A DNA stretch of 64,000 bases from Bacillus albus (GCF_001884185.1 NZ_MAOE01000068.1:1-64000), one strand, 5' to 3'. Positions 8,356 through 18,072 are shown, counted from the stretch's first letter. The notes: generated from the letters alone by a model not told the origin. A program made the numbers and translations.

Positions 8356-8650
8356 AGTTTGTATAAATATTTCTCAAATCAGAATGAATAAGAGTGTGAA
8401 TACATGAATGTGCTTTTTATTACAGTGGTTACTAAAAGTATACAAATAGTAGAAGAAACGTATTGTAACAAAGTTATAAGGAATCCAAAAATAAAAAATC
8501 CCTATAAAGATAGGGATTCATATATCGGCATATAGTTCCTTGGAAAAGGATATACTTAGTTTATCATATAGGACTACTTATATTTGTGAAAAAGATGTGA
8601 AATAGGTGTGAAAAAATACCGTAATAAAAAGCACTGTTTTAGCCAATGAA
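8356..8650. other. Intergenic region with a possible minus-strand small RNA
   Basis: No convincing gene. A 43-codon plus-strand frame from 8404 has no ribosome binding site. The minus strand carries the promoter, hairpins and T-run listed separately. Confidence 0.5.
8485..8556 (-). ncRNA. Candidate small RNA
   Basis: On the minus strand, TTCACA (8585-8590), a 16-base spacer and TATGAT (8563-8568) form a plausible promoter. About 70 bases downstream, AATCCCTAT/ATAGGGATT (8497-8518) is followed by TTTTTTATTTTT, a good terminator. Between them TATAnCCTT/AAGGnnnTATA can form another hairpin. There is no reading frame with a ribosome binding site. The upstream minus-strand gene already has its own terminator. 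Prediction only. Confidence 0.35.
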
Positions 8651-8666
8651 CTAAAACAGTGCTTTT
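8627..8666. terminator. Terminator of the 74-residue gene
   Basis: Perfect 16-bp stem (8627-8642 / 8651-8666) flanked by T runs on both strands; the gene's TAG stop is inside the stem. Confidence 0.85.
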
Positions 8667-8875
8667 CTTTTTGATTGAACAGTTGCTGCATTTTCATCAT
8701 GTATGCCTGCATCTTTAATAATGCGTTGTTTTGCTTTATTTAATAGATGGTTTACTGCTTCTCCAAAATAGTTAGCTTCGCTTTTTGTGCGGGCTTCTCG
8801 TAAACATTTATAGTTTTCTAGCAGTTCCTCTTTTTCAGTGTCTGTTAAGAAATCTTCTATTTTCTTTTTTGTCAT
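8651..8875 (-). CDS. Small conserved hypothetical protein
   Basis: 74 residues from ATG 8875 (MTKKKIEDFL), preferred because AAGAAAGGGTG lies upstream. Charged, mostly helical and soluble, with no known motif; the C-terminus is basic (SKRKALF). Monocistronic with its own promoter-proximal gap and terminator, so probably a real gene. Function unknown. Confidence 0.6.
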   Translation of the reverse strand: MTKKKIEDFLTDTEKEELLENYKCLREARTKSEANYFGEAVNHLLNKAKQRIIKDAGIHDENAATVQSKRKALF

Positions 8876-8959
8876 ACGAAACACCCTTTCTTCTGACAAA
8901 CGACGCAATAGAAAATATTTATTTTTTATTATAGCAATAATTTTTAAAGAAAGTATAGA

Positions 8960-9307
8960 CTAACGTCGTAATAATTTGTCAATTTCTTGAATCTTCTCAT
9001 CAGCTTTCCCAATTTGTGTGTTTTTAGCCTGCTCACCACCAAGCGCTTGGTGCAGTAAGAAAGTCTGACCGGAAATAGCAGTCACAATGGATACTTTAAT
9101 AATTTCTTTTATTAAGGTGACATCGAATAAAACGAGTCCAAGAAGTGCAGCTAGACTACCAGTGAAAATATCAGTCAAAAACCCAAAGTGAAAAAAAGTT
9201 TTCAAACGGCGTGGAAGCAATAACTTACCTTGGTTATTGATTAGATGGGAAACGAAACCGGTAATGCCACCAACGAGAACAGCAGTTAGCCATTGATACA
9301 TTTCCAT
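8960..9307 (-). CDS. Small membrane protein, DUF4257-like
   Basis: 115 residues from ATG 9307, with AAGGAG 8 bases upstream (the longer GTG start at 9316 overlaps that site). Two to three hydrophobic segments: LTAVLVGGITGFVSHLI near the N-terminus, then DIFTGSLAALLGLVLFDV and a shorter one, followed by a charged C-terminal tail (EKIQEIDKLLRR). The profile resembles DUF4257 proteins as I remember them and small phage holin-like proteins. No lysis genes are nearby, so a phage role is unlikely. Confidence 0.6.
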   Translation of the reverse strand: MEMYQWLTAVLVGGITGFVSHLINNQGKLLLPRRLKTFFHFGFLTDIFTGSLAALLGLVLFDVTLIKEIIKVSIVTAISGQTFLLHQALGGEQAKNTQIGKADEKIQEIDKLLRR

Positions 9308-9479
9308 CGAATCCACTCCTTTTAGTGAATAAGATTCGATTATTTTATATTGATTCCTTTTAATATTTCATAGAAGCATATTGAGAAAGTTTGTTTGGTT
9401 TTTTTCCTGTATTCAATTCAATTATAGCAGAAAAATCTGGTATATATGAGTCTATTATATGAAGCAGTTATTCCTTAAT

Positions 9480-10007
9480 ATGAATATAGATTATCGAATA
9501 AGAAGTGTGGATGGTTATACAAAAAATATAGGGGAATTAGTAAGTATGCTGGAGCATACGAGAGCTGTAACATTACAGGAAATAAAAGATCTGTCAGTTG
9601 AGCAATTAGATTGAATTATACCGAGTGGAGAGAATTCCATTGGAGTGTTACTAAAGCATATAGCAGCTATAGAAAAAGCCCATCAACTTATTTCATTTCA
9701 AGAGCGTGACTTTACAAAAGAAGAATTAGAAATATGGGAAGACGCACTGTATTTAGGAGAAGCTGGGAGAACAATCCCTGGGCATGAAATACAGTATTAT
9801 ATACAACTTCTACAACGTGTTCGAGAAGAATCTCTGAAGTATTTGAGTGAACAAGATGATGAACGGCTTATGTCAGTAAGAAAGTGGCCTAACGGTGTAG
9901 CGTATAACAAGCACTATATATAGTTTCATGTGCTAGAAGATGAGATTAATCACCGTGGACAAATTAGAATAATGAAAAATAAATTATTTGAAAATTACGT
10001 TAAATAA
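9480..10007 (+). pseudogene. DinB-family (DUF664) protein with two nonsense codons
   Basis: One frame of 176 codons runs through, interrupted by TGA at 9612-9614 and TAG at 9921-9923. Both fall where a Trp codon (TGG) fits the family: EQLD-W-IIPSG and HYI-W-FHVLEDEINHRGQIR. The His residues expected to bind metal in DinB proteins (LLKHIAAIE, FHVLEDEINHRGQ) are present. DinB-like proteins are four-helix bundles, some acting as thiol S-transferases. Start may instead be ATG 9459. Full-length protein is not made. Confidence 0.8.
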
Positions 10008-10072
10008 GGTAGCTTTTTGTATAGATATTCCATATAATGAGAGTAATTAAAATAAGAACGGGGTGATGTATT

Positions 10073-10166
10073 ATGGCGAAAATAGCTTATATGAATAATA
10101 AACCAAATACAAAGGTGGATGGAAAGGGCGAGACTATATAAGGGAGCGCACGATCCTTCCACTTAG
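10073..10166 (+). pseudogene. Very small ORF, possibly shortened by a TA-repeat slip
   Basis: GGGGTG precedes ATG 10073, giving 22 residues ending GKGETI. Adding one TA unit to the ACTATATAA run would extend the frame with YKGAHDPST to a TAG at 10164-10166, which looks like natural protein sequence. It lies just upstream of the RsgA paralogue. No function can be given. Confidence 0.3.
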
Positions 10167-10189
10167 CTTAAACTAGGGAGGATATCAAT

Positions 10190-11239
10190 TTGAATCAAAA
10201 TATTTTAGAATCGTTCGGCTGGGATTCTTTTTTTGAGGAACAAGCTGTAGAGAACTTTGAAGTAGGGCGTATTTTACTTGAGCATAAGCATATATATCGA
10301 ATTATTTGTAATGATGGTGAATATATGGCAGAGCTGTCTGGAAAGTTTCGGCATGAAGCAGTAACGAAGGGAGATTATCCAGCGGTTGGCGATTGGGTGT
10401 ATATAAAGAAAATAGAGAATGAAAAGAAAGCAATTATTCATCGTATTTTTCCAAGGAGAAGTTCTTTTTCTAGACAAGAGGCCGGTACTCGAACGGAAGA
10501 ACAAGTAATAGCAGCAAATGTAGATTATCTATTTTTAGTGAATGCACTTAATCATGATTTTAACGTAAGAAGAATGGAACGTTATTTACTATTAGCGTAT
10601 GAAAGTGGTGCAATGCCTGTTATTGTTTTAACAAAGAGTAGCTTATGTGAAGATGTGGAACAGAAAATTGTAGAAACGGAAGCCGTGGCAATTGGTGTTC
10701 CGATCTTCATCGTTGATAGTTTAGAACATAGTGGCATAGACTCGTTGCAGCAATTTGTTTCTTCTGGGAAAACAATTGCTCTAGTCGGATCATCCGGGGT
10801 TGGAAAATCGACTTTGCTAAATGCACTTATAGGAATTGAAGTAGCAAAAACGGGAGATATTCGTGAGGAAGATAGTAAAGGAAGGCATACGACAACTCAT
10901 CGTGAATTGTTCCGATTACCGAGTGGTAGTTTAGTTATTGATACTCCGGGTATGAGGGAACTGCAACTTTGGGAAGGTAGCGATGCAATTCAAACAACAT
11001 TTTCTGATATTGAAGAATTAGCAAAAACGTGCCGTTTTAGGGACTGTAAGCATGAAAATGAGCCAGGTTGCGCAGTGCATTATGCAATTGATAACGGAAT
11101 TATTACGCTAAATCGTTTGCAAAGCTATAAAAAATTACAAAGAGAACTAGCGTATTTTATGAGAAAACAAGATGCTATTCTTGCAAGGGCAGAGCGTGAT
11201 AAGTGGAAAAAGATTTCTAAACAGCATAAAAAAATGTGA
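10190..11239 (+). CDS. rsgA: RsgA-type ribosome-biogenesis GTPase (circularly permuted)
   Basis: 349 residues from TTG 10190, preceded by GGGAGGAT. Order of parts: OB-fold (about 30-110), then the permuted GTPase with G4-like VLTKSS before G1 GSSGVGKSTL and G3 DTPGM, then a zinc-binding CxxxxxCxHxxxxxxxC module (CRFRDCKHENEPGC). RsgA assists 30S subunit maturation. At about 350 residues it is longer than the usual ~295-residue RsgA encoded in the prkC cluster, so it is probably the second, divergent copy found in B. cereus-group genomes. Confidence 0.93.
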   Translation: MNQNILESFGWDSFFEEQAVENFEVGRILLEHKHIYRIICNDGEYMAELSGKFRHEAVTKGDYPAVGDWVYIKKIENEKKAIIHRIFPRRSSFSRQEAGTRTEEQVIAANVDYLFLVNALNHDFNVRRMERYLLLAYESGAMPVIVLTKSSLCEDVEQKIVETEAVAIGVPIFIVDSLEHSGIDSLQQFVSSGKTIALVGSSGVGKSTLLNALIGIEVAKTGDIREEDSKGRHTTTHRELFRLPSGSLVIDTPGMRELQLWEGSDAIQTTFSDIEELAKTCRFRDCKHENEPGCAVHYAIDNGIITLNRLQSYKKLQRELAYFMRKQDAILARAERDKWKKISKQHKKM

Positions 11240-11270
11240 AAATCCAAAGGGTGGTTCCCTTTGGATTTTT
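11239..11270 (+). terminator. Terminator of rsgA
   Basis: AATCCAAAGGG/CCCTTTGGATT with loop TGGTT and T5. Confidence 0.88.
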
Positions 11271-11443
11271 GTATTTGTAAATTTTATAATAATATTATTC
11301 AAATATATAGACAAATAGAATTTAATTGTTTAAACTTTACAAAGTATTCACCATAATAGGTTATAAAAATAATAATTAGGGATTGGGAAATATTTATAAT
11401 TCGTTACGTTTAACTTTTTAAATTGAAAAGCAGGAGGTTTGTA

Positions 11444-13426
11444 ATGGGTAGACTATTAAATTTGTTTCGTGATATGAAAGTAGCAAAAAAACTACTAATT
11501 TCATTTTTTGTTATTTTAATTGCGGCTGTCTCTATTATCGGAGGCATGTCTTATCAAACAGCTAAAAAGAATTTTGAATCACAAATTACGAGCAGTGCTC
11601 ACGACAATATAAAAATATTAGATAATTTAATCAATCAAATGATTGAGGCGAAATTTAATGATGTAAATAATTTTGCACGTGTGATTCAAGGTAATATGTA
11701 TCAAGGAGATAATCAAGAGGAATTAAGAAAAATGTTATCTCAATATATCAATTTGAATAAAGATGTTGAACAAGTTTATGTTGCTGGGAATGATAAGAAA
11801 TTTGTGCAAGAGCCAAATATACAAATGGCAGCAGACTATGATCCAACAGAACGTTCTTGGTATAAAGATGCAGTGGCAAAACAAGGTGGTATTGTCATTA
11901 CTGAGCCGTATAAGGCGAAAGGAAATGGACATATTGTCGTAACGATTGCAAAACAAACAGAAGATAAAAACGGTGTTGTAGCAATAGATTTAAGTTTAGA
12001 TAATTTATTAAAAACAACAAAGTTAATCAATATCGGTAAAAAAGGATATGCTTTCATTTTAGATGGGAAACAAAAAATAATTGCACATCCTCAAGAAAAA
12101 TCAGGGGAAAAAGCAGCTGATTCTTGGGCCAAGAAAATTTATGAAGATAATCACGGTGCTTTTTCATATATGTATGATGGCAGTGAAAAACAAATGGTAT
12201 TTGCTACAAATGTAAAAACAGGTTGGAAAATCGGTGGAACGATGTACTCGAATGAAATAATTGAAGCTGCACAGCCTGTATTTTATAATATGTTAATTGT
12301 AATGTTCATTTCATTAGTTATAGGCGGGGCGCTTATTTATTTTGTGACACTTTCTATAACGAAGCCATTAAAGAGATTAGTTACCACTTCTAAAGAAATA
12401 AGTGAGGGAGATTTAACGCAAACAATCGAGATTCATTCTAATGATGAAATTGGTCAACTTGCAAAAGGGTTTAATGAGATGACAGATGCATTGCGAACGT
12501 TAATAGGAAGAATAAATACTTCGGCTGGACATGTTGCAGCAGCATCAGAAGAGCTAACGGCAAGTGTAAGACAAGCGAGTGAAGCGACTGAGCAAATTAC
12601 AATGGCAATGGATGAAATATCGAGCGGGGCAACAACGCAAACGACAAGTGTAGAAAATGGTGCAATGTTACTATTTGATGTAACAGAAGGAATTCAGCAT
12701 GTAGCAAATAGTTCATCATCAATTAGTACCGCTTCTGCTCATACTCGTGAAAAAGCAGAAGATGGTGGGAAATTAGTCGGAAAAACTGTAAATCAAATGC
12801 AATCTATTGCAGAATCTGTTTCACAATCAGATGAAGTTATACAGTTACTAAATAATAAATCAAAACAAATTGGTGACATACTAGAAGTAATTCAAAATAT
12901 TGCAGATCAAACAAATCTTTTAGCTTTGAATGCCGCAATTGAAGCTGCAAGAGCGGGAGAGCACGGAAGAGGGTTTGCAATCGTTGCAGATGAAGTACGT
13001 AAATTGGCGGAGAAGTCTAGCGTATCTTCTAGTGAAATTAGTAAATTAATATGTGAAATACAAGATGACATGAGTAAGACGGTAAAATCTATGGGGCATG
13101 TAAATGAAGAAGTTCAATCTGGACTTGTTATTGCGAATGAAACGAAGCAAAACTTTACTGAGATTTTACAATCTACAAATGAAATTGCTGATCAAATTAA
13201 AACAATGGTTGAAACGGCTAACGGGATGTCAAAAGGTGCAAATGAAGTGTCTATTTCAGTAGGGCAAATTGCAATGACAGCACAGAATAATGCGACGAGT
13301 ACTCAAAACGTTGCAGCATCAGCAGAAGAACAACTAGCGTCCATTGAGGAGATTAGTTCTGCGGCGGGTACGTTATCTCAAATGGCTGAAGAATTACAAG
13401 GGTTAATTGAAAGATTTAAAGTGTAA
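11444..13426 (+). CDS. Methyl-accepting chemotaxis protein with dCache sensor
   Basis: 660 residues from ATG 11444 (GCAGGAGG just upstream). N-terminal helix about residues 15-37, extracytoplasmic dCache-type domain about 40-275 (signature [11 protein letters not shown], then [17 protein letters not shown]), second helix about 280-303, HAMP, then a long coiled-coil signalling domain with the conserved hairpin tip ([20 protein letters not shown]). It should report a small extracellular ligand to CheA/CheW. Stand-alone gene; ligand unknown. Confidence 0.95.
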   Translation: MGRLLNLFRDMKVAKKLLISFFVILIAAVSIIGGMSYQTAKKNFESQITSSAHDNIKILDNLINQMIEAKFNDVNNFARVIQGNMYQGDNQEELRKMLSQYINLNKDVEQVYVAGNDKKFVQEPNIQMAADYDPTERSWYKDAVAKQGGIVITEPYKAKGNGHIVVTIAKQTEDKNGVVAIDLSLDNLLKTTKLINIGKKGYAFILDGKQKIIAHPQEKSGEKAADSWAKKIYEDNHGAFSYMYDGSEKQMVFATNVKTGWKIGGTMYSNEIIEAAQPVFYNMLIVMFISLVIGGALIYFVTLSITKPLKRLVTTSKEISEGDLTQTIEIHSNDEIGQLAKGFNEMTDALRTLIGRINTSAGHVAAASEELTASVRQASEATEQITMAMDEISSGATTQTTSVENGAMLLFDVTEGIQHVANSSSSISTASAHTREKAEDGGKLVGKTVNQMQSIAESVSQSDEVIQLLNNKSKQIGDILEVIQNIADQTNLLALNAAIEAARAGEHGRGFAIVADEVRKLAEKSSVSSSEISKLICEIQDDMSKTVKSMGHVNEEVQSGLVIANETKQNFTEILQSTNEIADQIKTMVETANGMSKGANEVSISVGQIAMTAQNNATSTQNVAASAEEQLASIEEISSAAGTLSQMAEELQGLIERFKV

Positions 13427-13431
13427 CAAAG

Positions 13432-13481
13432 GACAGACTACTCCAAAATAGCAGTATGCGATTTTGGAGTAGTCTGTTTTT
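13432..13481 (+). terminator. Terminator of the chemoreceptor gene
   Basis: 17-bp stem 13433-13449 / 13461-13477 followed by T runs. Confidence 0.9.
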
Positions 13482-13625
13482 ACTATGTAATATGAAATGC
13501 GATAGAGAGTGTGTTTATGATGTTTAAAGGTATATCATATATAATATTTGTCGAAAAATAGAGGTATTTGTTAACTTTATGTATAATTATAATCATATAG
13601 AATGCAAATAAAGGAGATTATTAAT

Positions 13626-13931
13626 ATGGGAGTGTACTGGGGGACCAAAAGACATTCTTGGCTTAGTTATGTCTCATTTTGGTTAAGTATTTCATTTTTT
13701 ATTGTTTTTCTAATTGAAGTGTTTATTTTAAAAACACTTTCGAATAGTTCGGTGCAAATTGTTAAATATTTTTATTTTATATTTGTACCAGTAAACATCT
13801 TTCTTAGTTTAAAGTTACTCTTTAAGAAGAATGAAAAGAAAGCATTACCTCTTTTTAGTTTCATTGTATCATTATTATTTACAATTTTAATACTAGTATT
13901 AGCATTAGCAGCTACTGGGAAATTCTTTTAA
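13626..13931 (+). CDS. Small membrane protein, unknown function
   Basis: 101 residues from ATG 13626, with AAAGGAG 8 bases upstream. Three hydrophobic helices (SYVSFWLSISFFIVFLIEV, then YFIFVPVNIFLSLKLL and FSFIVSLLFTILILVLALA) separated by short basic loops. No family recognised. A small hairpin with T6 follows the stop. Confidence 0.6.
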   Translation: MGVYWGTKRHSWLSYVSFWLSISFFIVFLIEVFILKTLSNSSVQIVKYFYFIFVPVNIFLSLKLLFKKNEKKALPLFSFIVSLLFTILILVLALAATGKFF

Positions 13932-13989
13932 GGGGAGTGATAAAAGTCACTCTTCTTTTTTGTTATTGTAAGGAAATACTAAGCGAAGG

Positions 13990-14166
13990 ATGGATAAAGA
14001 GTGCGTTTACTTATGTTTGATAGGATTGGAAAGCTTTAGAAGCATATTAAGAAATACAATGAGAGACAATTCATATAGCAATGAAGAAAATCAGCTGTTT
14101 TATATGCAGTATGAAGCAAATGAATACGGTAAAAACGGTGATATATGGTACAATACATTTGGATAG
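13990..14166 (+). CDS. Short hypothetical protein (58 residues)
   Basis: Open from ATG 13990 to TAG 14164. The second half looks protein-like and acidic/aromatic (NSYSNEENQLFYMQYEANE, ending DIWYNTFG). AAGGAAA is about 13 bases before the ATG, which is far. It could be the remnant of a longer gene. Low confidence. Confidence 0.3.
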   Translation: MDKECVYLCLIGLESFRSILRNTMRDNSYSNEENQLFYMQYEANEYGKNGDIWYNTFG

Positions 14167-14226
14167 TGATAGAGATAAAGGGTATATAAAATACTCATCG
14201 TTTTTTAGTAAGAGAGGGGTTATCTT

Positions 14227-14595
14227 ATGCTATACGAGGATTTGATGACATTATTTCAAACAGCTCCGAAAGAAGAAGGTAGAGGCGGCTGGAAATATAT
14301 AATCCAGGAACGAAATGATAAATATGAAATTGTTGATGAAATGTTAAAAAATGAAATGAGTGTTGAATTGTATTTTAATGAATATGATGAGGTGAAAATC
14401 ACTTTATATAAAGATGGAATGCCTATTTCTACTATGCAAAGAATTGCGATTTCAAAAGTTGAATTAGACGAAGAGGAAGAAGGAATTCAATTCGTTTTAG
14501 AACGTATGCCTAGTCGGATGATTCGCTTGCAATTAAAGCCATATTTAGCACTCGAAATGGGACCGTACTGGGAAGTTTGTGATGATTGTGAATAA
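14227..14595 (+). CDS. Conserved hypothetical protein, soluble
   Basis: 122 residues after AGAGAGGGG. Acidic, no signal peptide or membrane helix; middle stretch KITLYKDGMPISTMQRIAIS suggests a beta-rich fold, and it ends YWEVCDDCE with two Cys. No family recognised. Faces the YkvI gene across a shared terminator. Confidence 0.65.
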   Translation: MLYEDLMTLFQTAPKEEGRGGWKYIIQERNDKYEIVDEMLKNEMSVELYFNEYDEVKITLYKDGMPISTMQRIAISKVELDEEEEGIQFVLERMPSRMIRLQLKPYLALEMGPYWEVCDDCE

Positions 14596-14637
14596 ACATA
14601 AAAGGAGCATCCAATGATATGGATGCTCCTTTTATGT
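14596..14637. terminator. Bidirectional terminator
   Basis: 16-bp perfect stem 14598-14613 / 14620-14635, T-rich on both sides, serving the hypothetical gene and the YkvI gene. Confidence 0.88.
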
Positions 14638-15672
14638 TTTTTGAAGTCGTTTAAAAGCAATAATCGGGAGTAAAATAATACTGACCCATCCGATTATAGG
14701 ATATAGAATGTGGAGCAATTCACTGTAACCAACGTAACTAAAGCAATAACTAATTAATAAAATGAAGAAAATAATATTGTTGTTTTGCCATCCGGTAATC
14801 GATTGCATTTGTTTTGTCATTCCGAATACATTGCCAACTAAAGTTGTGAACACTTCACCGAAAATAACAAGAACAAAGAAGAAGTGGAAAGTTGCATTAA
14901 ATCTTCTTATGACTTCAGCCATTGGGATGTTATATTGATAAAATTGATCGACTGATAAGATCGCTAAATGGCTGCATAGTAAAATTAAAGAAAGTCCTGC
15001 CCCACCTAAAATACCGCCCCATAAAATGGCTTTTCGATCTTTAACTTCACTGGCTAACGGGACGAGAACGCTTTGAGCAAGGGAAAGATTTAAGGCGACA
15101 TATGTAATTGGACTAGTAATCCACTTCATATTCCAGCTTTCTGCTGGAATAGTGTTACTAATAGGAGTTGTACCATGAAAAAAAGTAGTAATAGCAAGTC
15201 CTATAATAAAAATCATCATAATAGGTACGACAAGAGTATTTACCTCAAAGACACCTTGTAATCCACGACTACCTATAATAAGGCATGCAATTACTGTAAT
15301 GAGAATGCCGAGTTGTCTTGGTAAACGAAGTTGCTCTTCAAATACCGCTCCAGCTCCTGATAACATAACGCTCGTTACACCAAATAATACGAGTAATAAT
15401 AGTGTATTTACAACATTACCAAATACATCTCCAAATAAATATTTGTTAAATTCTTGCGCTGAAAATGCACCGATTTGTGATGAAAGCAACATCATCTTCG
15501 TGCCAAGCCAAATAAAAAAAAATCCACTGACACATATACCAATTGTTCCGTAAAATCCGTTCACTGTAAAAAATTCAACAATTTCTCGTCCAGTAGCAAA
15601 TCCAGCTCCAACGACTGTTCCAATATAAGTAGCAGCGACTTTCTTTGCTACTTGCCATTGTTGATTGTCCAT
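14632..15672 (-). CDS. YkvI-family membrane transporter
   Basis: 346 residues with about ten helices. The N-terminus KKVAATYIGTVVGAGFATGR is the typical YkvI start and resembles the unwound-helix substrate site of the APC superfamily; a central EVNTLVVPIMMIFI helix is also family-like. Role unknown, probably transport of a small solute. ATG 15672 follows AAGAGGGATAAC. Monocistronic. Confidence 0.85.
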   Translation of the reverse strand: MDNQQWQVAKKVAATYIGTVVGAGFATGREIVEFFTVNGFYGTIGICVSGFFFIWLGTKMMLLSSQIGAFSAQEFNKYLFGDVFGNVVNTLLLLVLFGVTSVMLSGAGAVFEEQLRLPRQLGILITVIACLIIGSRGLQGVFEVNTLVVPIMMIFIIGLAITTFFHGTTPISNTIPAESWNMKWITSPITYVALNLSLAQSVLVPLASEVKDRKAILWGGILGGAGLSLILLCSHLAILSVDQFYQYNIPMAEVIRRFNATFHFFFVLVIFGEVFTTLVGNVFGMTKQMQSITGWQNNNIIFFILLISYCFSYVGYSELLHILYPIIGWVSIILLPIIAFKRLQKT

Positions 15673-15913
15673 GTTATCCCTCTTTCTACTACGATGAGCT
15701 TGATTTACTATTATGCATATGTATGAGCTTGGACAATTAGACGTAAGAAGTAGTTGAAAACATACATGAATTGAAAGATATTAGGGAAGTATTAAAGGTG
15801 TTAAAACTTTGTTACATATGAGCCAATCGTTCGAAAGGATAGGAAATGTATGGTAACATGTAATTAGGTTATTAAAAGATAAACATTATGAAATGATAAG
15901 AGGAGTGGATTGT

Positions 15914-16357
15914 ATGAGTACGAAAACAAACGTTGTTGAAGTATTAAACAAGCAGGTAGCAAACTGGAATGTGTTATATGTGAAATTACATAATTATCAC
16001 TGGTATGTGACAGGACCACACTTCTTTACATTACATGAGAAATTTGAAGAGTTTTACAATGAAGCTGGAACGTATATTGATGAATTAGCAGAACGTATTC
16101 TAGCATTGGAAGGTAAGCCATTAGCAACAATGAAAGAATACCTTGCAACATCTAGTGTGAGTGAAGGGACAAGCAAGGAATCAGCAGAAGAAATGGTGCA
16201 AACATTAGTGAATGATTACTCTGCGCTTATTCAAGAATTAAAAGAAGGCATGGAAGTTGCTGGTGAAGCTGGCGATGAAACATCAGCGGACATGTTATTA
16301 GCAATTCATACTACATTAGAACAACACGTATGGATGTTAAGTGCTTTCTTAAAATAA
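15914..16357 (+). CDS. dps: Dps-family mini-ferritin
   Basis: 147 residues from ATG 15914 (AGAGGAGTG upstream), the usual size for Bacillus Dps-like proteins. The inter-subunit ferroxidase residues are visible: His in [19 protein letters not shown], and Asp/Glu in [18 protein letters not shown] 12-subunit shell oxidises and stores iron and protects DNA from peroxide. B. cereus-group genomes carry two such proteins; which one this is cannot be told here. No clear PerR or SigB site was seen upstream. Confidence 0.95.
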   Translation: MSTKTNVVEVLNKQVANWNVLYVKLHNYHWYVTGPHFFTLHEKFEEFYNEAGTYIDELAERILALEGKPLATMKEYLATSSVSEGTSKESAEEMVQTLVNDYSALIQELKEGMEVAGEAGDETSADMLLAIHTTLEQHVWMLSAFLK

Positions 16358-16372
16358 ATAGAAGTTTATTAA

Positions 16373-16411
16373 GAAAAAGTCATTGAAAAATTCTTTCAAT
16401 GGCTTTTTTGT
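16373..16411 (+). terminator. Terminator of dps
   Basis: AAAAGTCATTGAAA/TTTCAATGGCTTTT (one G-U) with T6. Confidence 0.85.
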
Positions 16412-16462
16412 GATTTTTCAGTTTTCTTTTATGCTATAATATAGTAAAAAGGAGGCGATGCG

Positions 16463-16918
16463 ATGTTTCGCTTTTTCAGAACTGGAAAAGAAGAGCGTGA
16501 AATTACGAAAGATGAATTAGAACAAGCGATGGCTAAGTTTCTAGAAAAGAATGCTAATATTGTTTATACAGTATTAGTAAATGATGATTATACAGTAAAT
16601 TATGATTTGTTAAAGCCGTATTTACCTGCATTTCCAACAAATAGTTTTCTTATTACGAAGGAAACGCTTGAGGTATTTGAACATACAGAAGAAAACCTAA
16701 ACCTAGTTAAAGAAATTGATATTGTACAAAAAGCAGTAGATCAGTACGTAACAGAAAAAGAAATGTTTCCGATTGTTGAGGGTAGTGAAGAGCGTCTTAT
16801 ATGTGGGATGAAATTAGGACCATATTTAAATCGTATATTAAAAAGAGACTTATATATTTCAGAAAAACATTATTTAGTTTCAAGTAAACCAGACAGAAAA
16901 AAACAAAAAAGTGGATAG
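16463..16918 (+). CDS. Conserved hypothetical protein (Bacillus)
   Basis: 151 residues after AAAAGGAGGCGATGCG. Mixed alpha/beta, acidic, soluble; begins MFRFFRTGKEE and ends in a basic tail (SKPDRKKQKSG). No catalytic motif or known domain recognised with confidence; it may belong to a small Bacillus-only DUF family. Monocistronic with its own terminator at 16926-16959. Confidence 0.65.
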   Translation: MFRFFRTGKEEREITKDELEQAMAKFLEKNANIVYTVLVNDDYTVNYDLLKPYLPAFPTNSFLITKETLEVFEHTEENLNLVKEIDIVQKAVDQYVTEKEMFPIVEGSEERLICGMKLGPYLNRILKRDLYISEKHYLVSSKPDRKKQKSG

Positions 16919-16925
16919 ATGTATG

Positions 16926-16959
16926 GAAAACAACAATAAATATATTGTTGTCTTTTTTT
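16926..16959 (+). terminator. Terminator
   Basis: ACAACAATA/TATTGTTGT stem and T7. Confidence 0.8.
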
Positions 16960-17026
16960 GTTCGTTAAAATATTGATTTTTCAGTTTATTAAACTATATA
17001 CTAAATTTACTGGAAGGAGAGGAGTA

Positions 17027-17128
17027 ATGATTAAGTATTGTTAGCGTAAGTTACATACAGTGATTACAGAATGGTATAAAGGTTTAGAAATAAATATAAT
17101 AAAAGATTACGGGGGAATGGGTGTATGA
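17027..17128 (+). pseudogene. Short coupled ORF with one nonsense codon
   Basis: A strong site (GGAAGGAGAGGAG) precedes ATG 17027, but codon 6 is TAG (17042-17044). Beyond it the frame stays open for 27 codons (RKLHTVITEWYKGLEIN...) to a TGA at 17126 that overlaps the ATG of the next gene as ATGA. The overlap and signal suggest a small translationally coupled gene that has lost one codon, or a 5-codon leader peptide. Confidence 0.45.
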
Positions 17129-18069
17129 AAAATAGTATGACTTACATTCAATTATTAAATGAAACGTTACATCGTTATGCAAATGAAGGAAGTTTAGAAG
17201 CGTACACCTATATAATGGAGCATGCGAAAGGCATAGTGGGAAATGAGGCGCAAATATATAATTTCAAATATGCACTAGCGGGTGCAGCAGGACTTGAAGA
17301 AGAAGCGTTGCAATTAATGAAGGAAGCTATTATAGAAAAGGGTTTTTGGTATGGAAATGAATATTTAATGACCGACGACGATTTAAAACCACTACATAAA
17401 TTTGAAGAGTTTCATAAAATGGTTCAATTATGTAAAGAAAGAGAAGAATTAGCAAAGAAAACAGAACGAGCAGATGTGAAATTTATAGAAGGTAAGAAAA
17501 AAGAAAAACTATTGATTGCAGTGCACGGAGATCAAGAAAATATAGGAATAGTAGAACCATATTGGAAATCTGTGTTGGATCAAGATTATACGTTAGCTAT
17601 ACCACAGTCTTCGCAAATTCAGTTTTCAGATGGATTTGTTTGGGATGATATACATAGAGGGAAAGAAGAATTAAAAGAACATTACGTTAATTTTAAAGAA
17701 AACCATACAGTAGAAAGTGTAATAATTGGTGGTTTTTCTGCTGGTGCAAGAGTAGCTTTGTATACGATTTTACAAAAAGATATAGATGTAGATGGTTTTA
17801 TTTTTATCGCGCCGTGGCTTCCAGAGATTAAAGAATGGAATGAGTTATTGGAAGTGCTACAGGATCAAAATATAAAGGGATATATAGTGTGTGGGGAGCA
17901 AGATGAAGATTGTTTCGAATGTACGCAGCAATTTGTACAATTATTAAGAGATAAGAATATAGAACATAAGTATAAAGTTGTGCCCAATTTAAACCATGAT
18001 TATCCTGCAGATTTTGATGAACTATTAAAAGAAGCTATTGCATATATAGAAGACAAAAGTAATAAGTAG
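17125..18069 (+). CDS. Alpha/beta-hydrolase-fold protein with helical N-terminal domain
   Basis: 314 residues. Residues 1-110 are helical and TPR-like (EEALQLMKEAIIEKGFWYG). The C-terminal half is an alpha/beta hydrolase: strand KLLIAVHGDQ, nucleophile elbow GGFSAGARVALY (Ser in GFSAG), acid near CGEQDEDC, and His in NLNHDYPADF. It is probably a cytoplasmic serine esterase or peptidase; substrate unknown. The start overlaps the stop of a small broken ORF. Confidence 0.8.
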   Translation: MKNSMTYIQLLNETLHRYANEGSLEAYTYIMEHAKGIVGNEAQIYNFKYALAGAAGLEEEALQLMKEAIIEKGFWYGNEYLMTDDDLKPLHKFEEFHKMVQLCKEREELAKKTERADVKFIEGKKKEKLLIAVHGDQENIGIVEPYWKSVLDQDYTLAIPQSSQIQFSDGFVWDDIHRGKEELKEHYVNFKENHTVESVIIGGFSAGARVALYTILQKDIDVDGFIFIAPWLPEIKEWNELLEVLQDQNIKGYIVCGEQDEDCFECTQQFVQLLRDKNIEHKYKVVPNLNHDYPADFDELLKEAIAYIEDKSNK

Positions 18070-18072
18070 TAA

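Noticed and set aside
8404-8535. 43-codon plus-strand frame
   Set aside because: No RBS and it runs through the minus-strand terminator hairpin.
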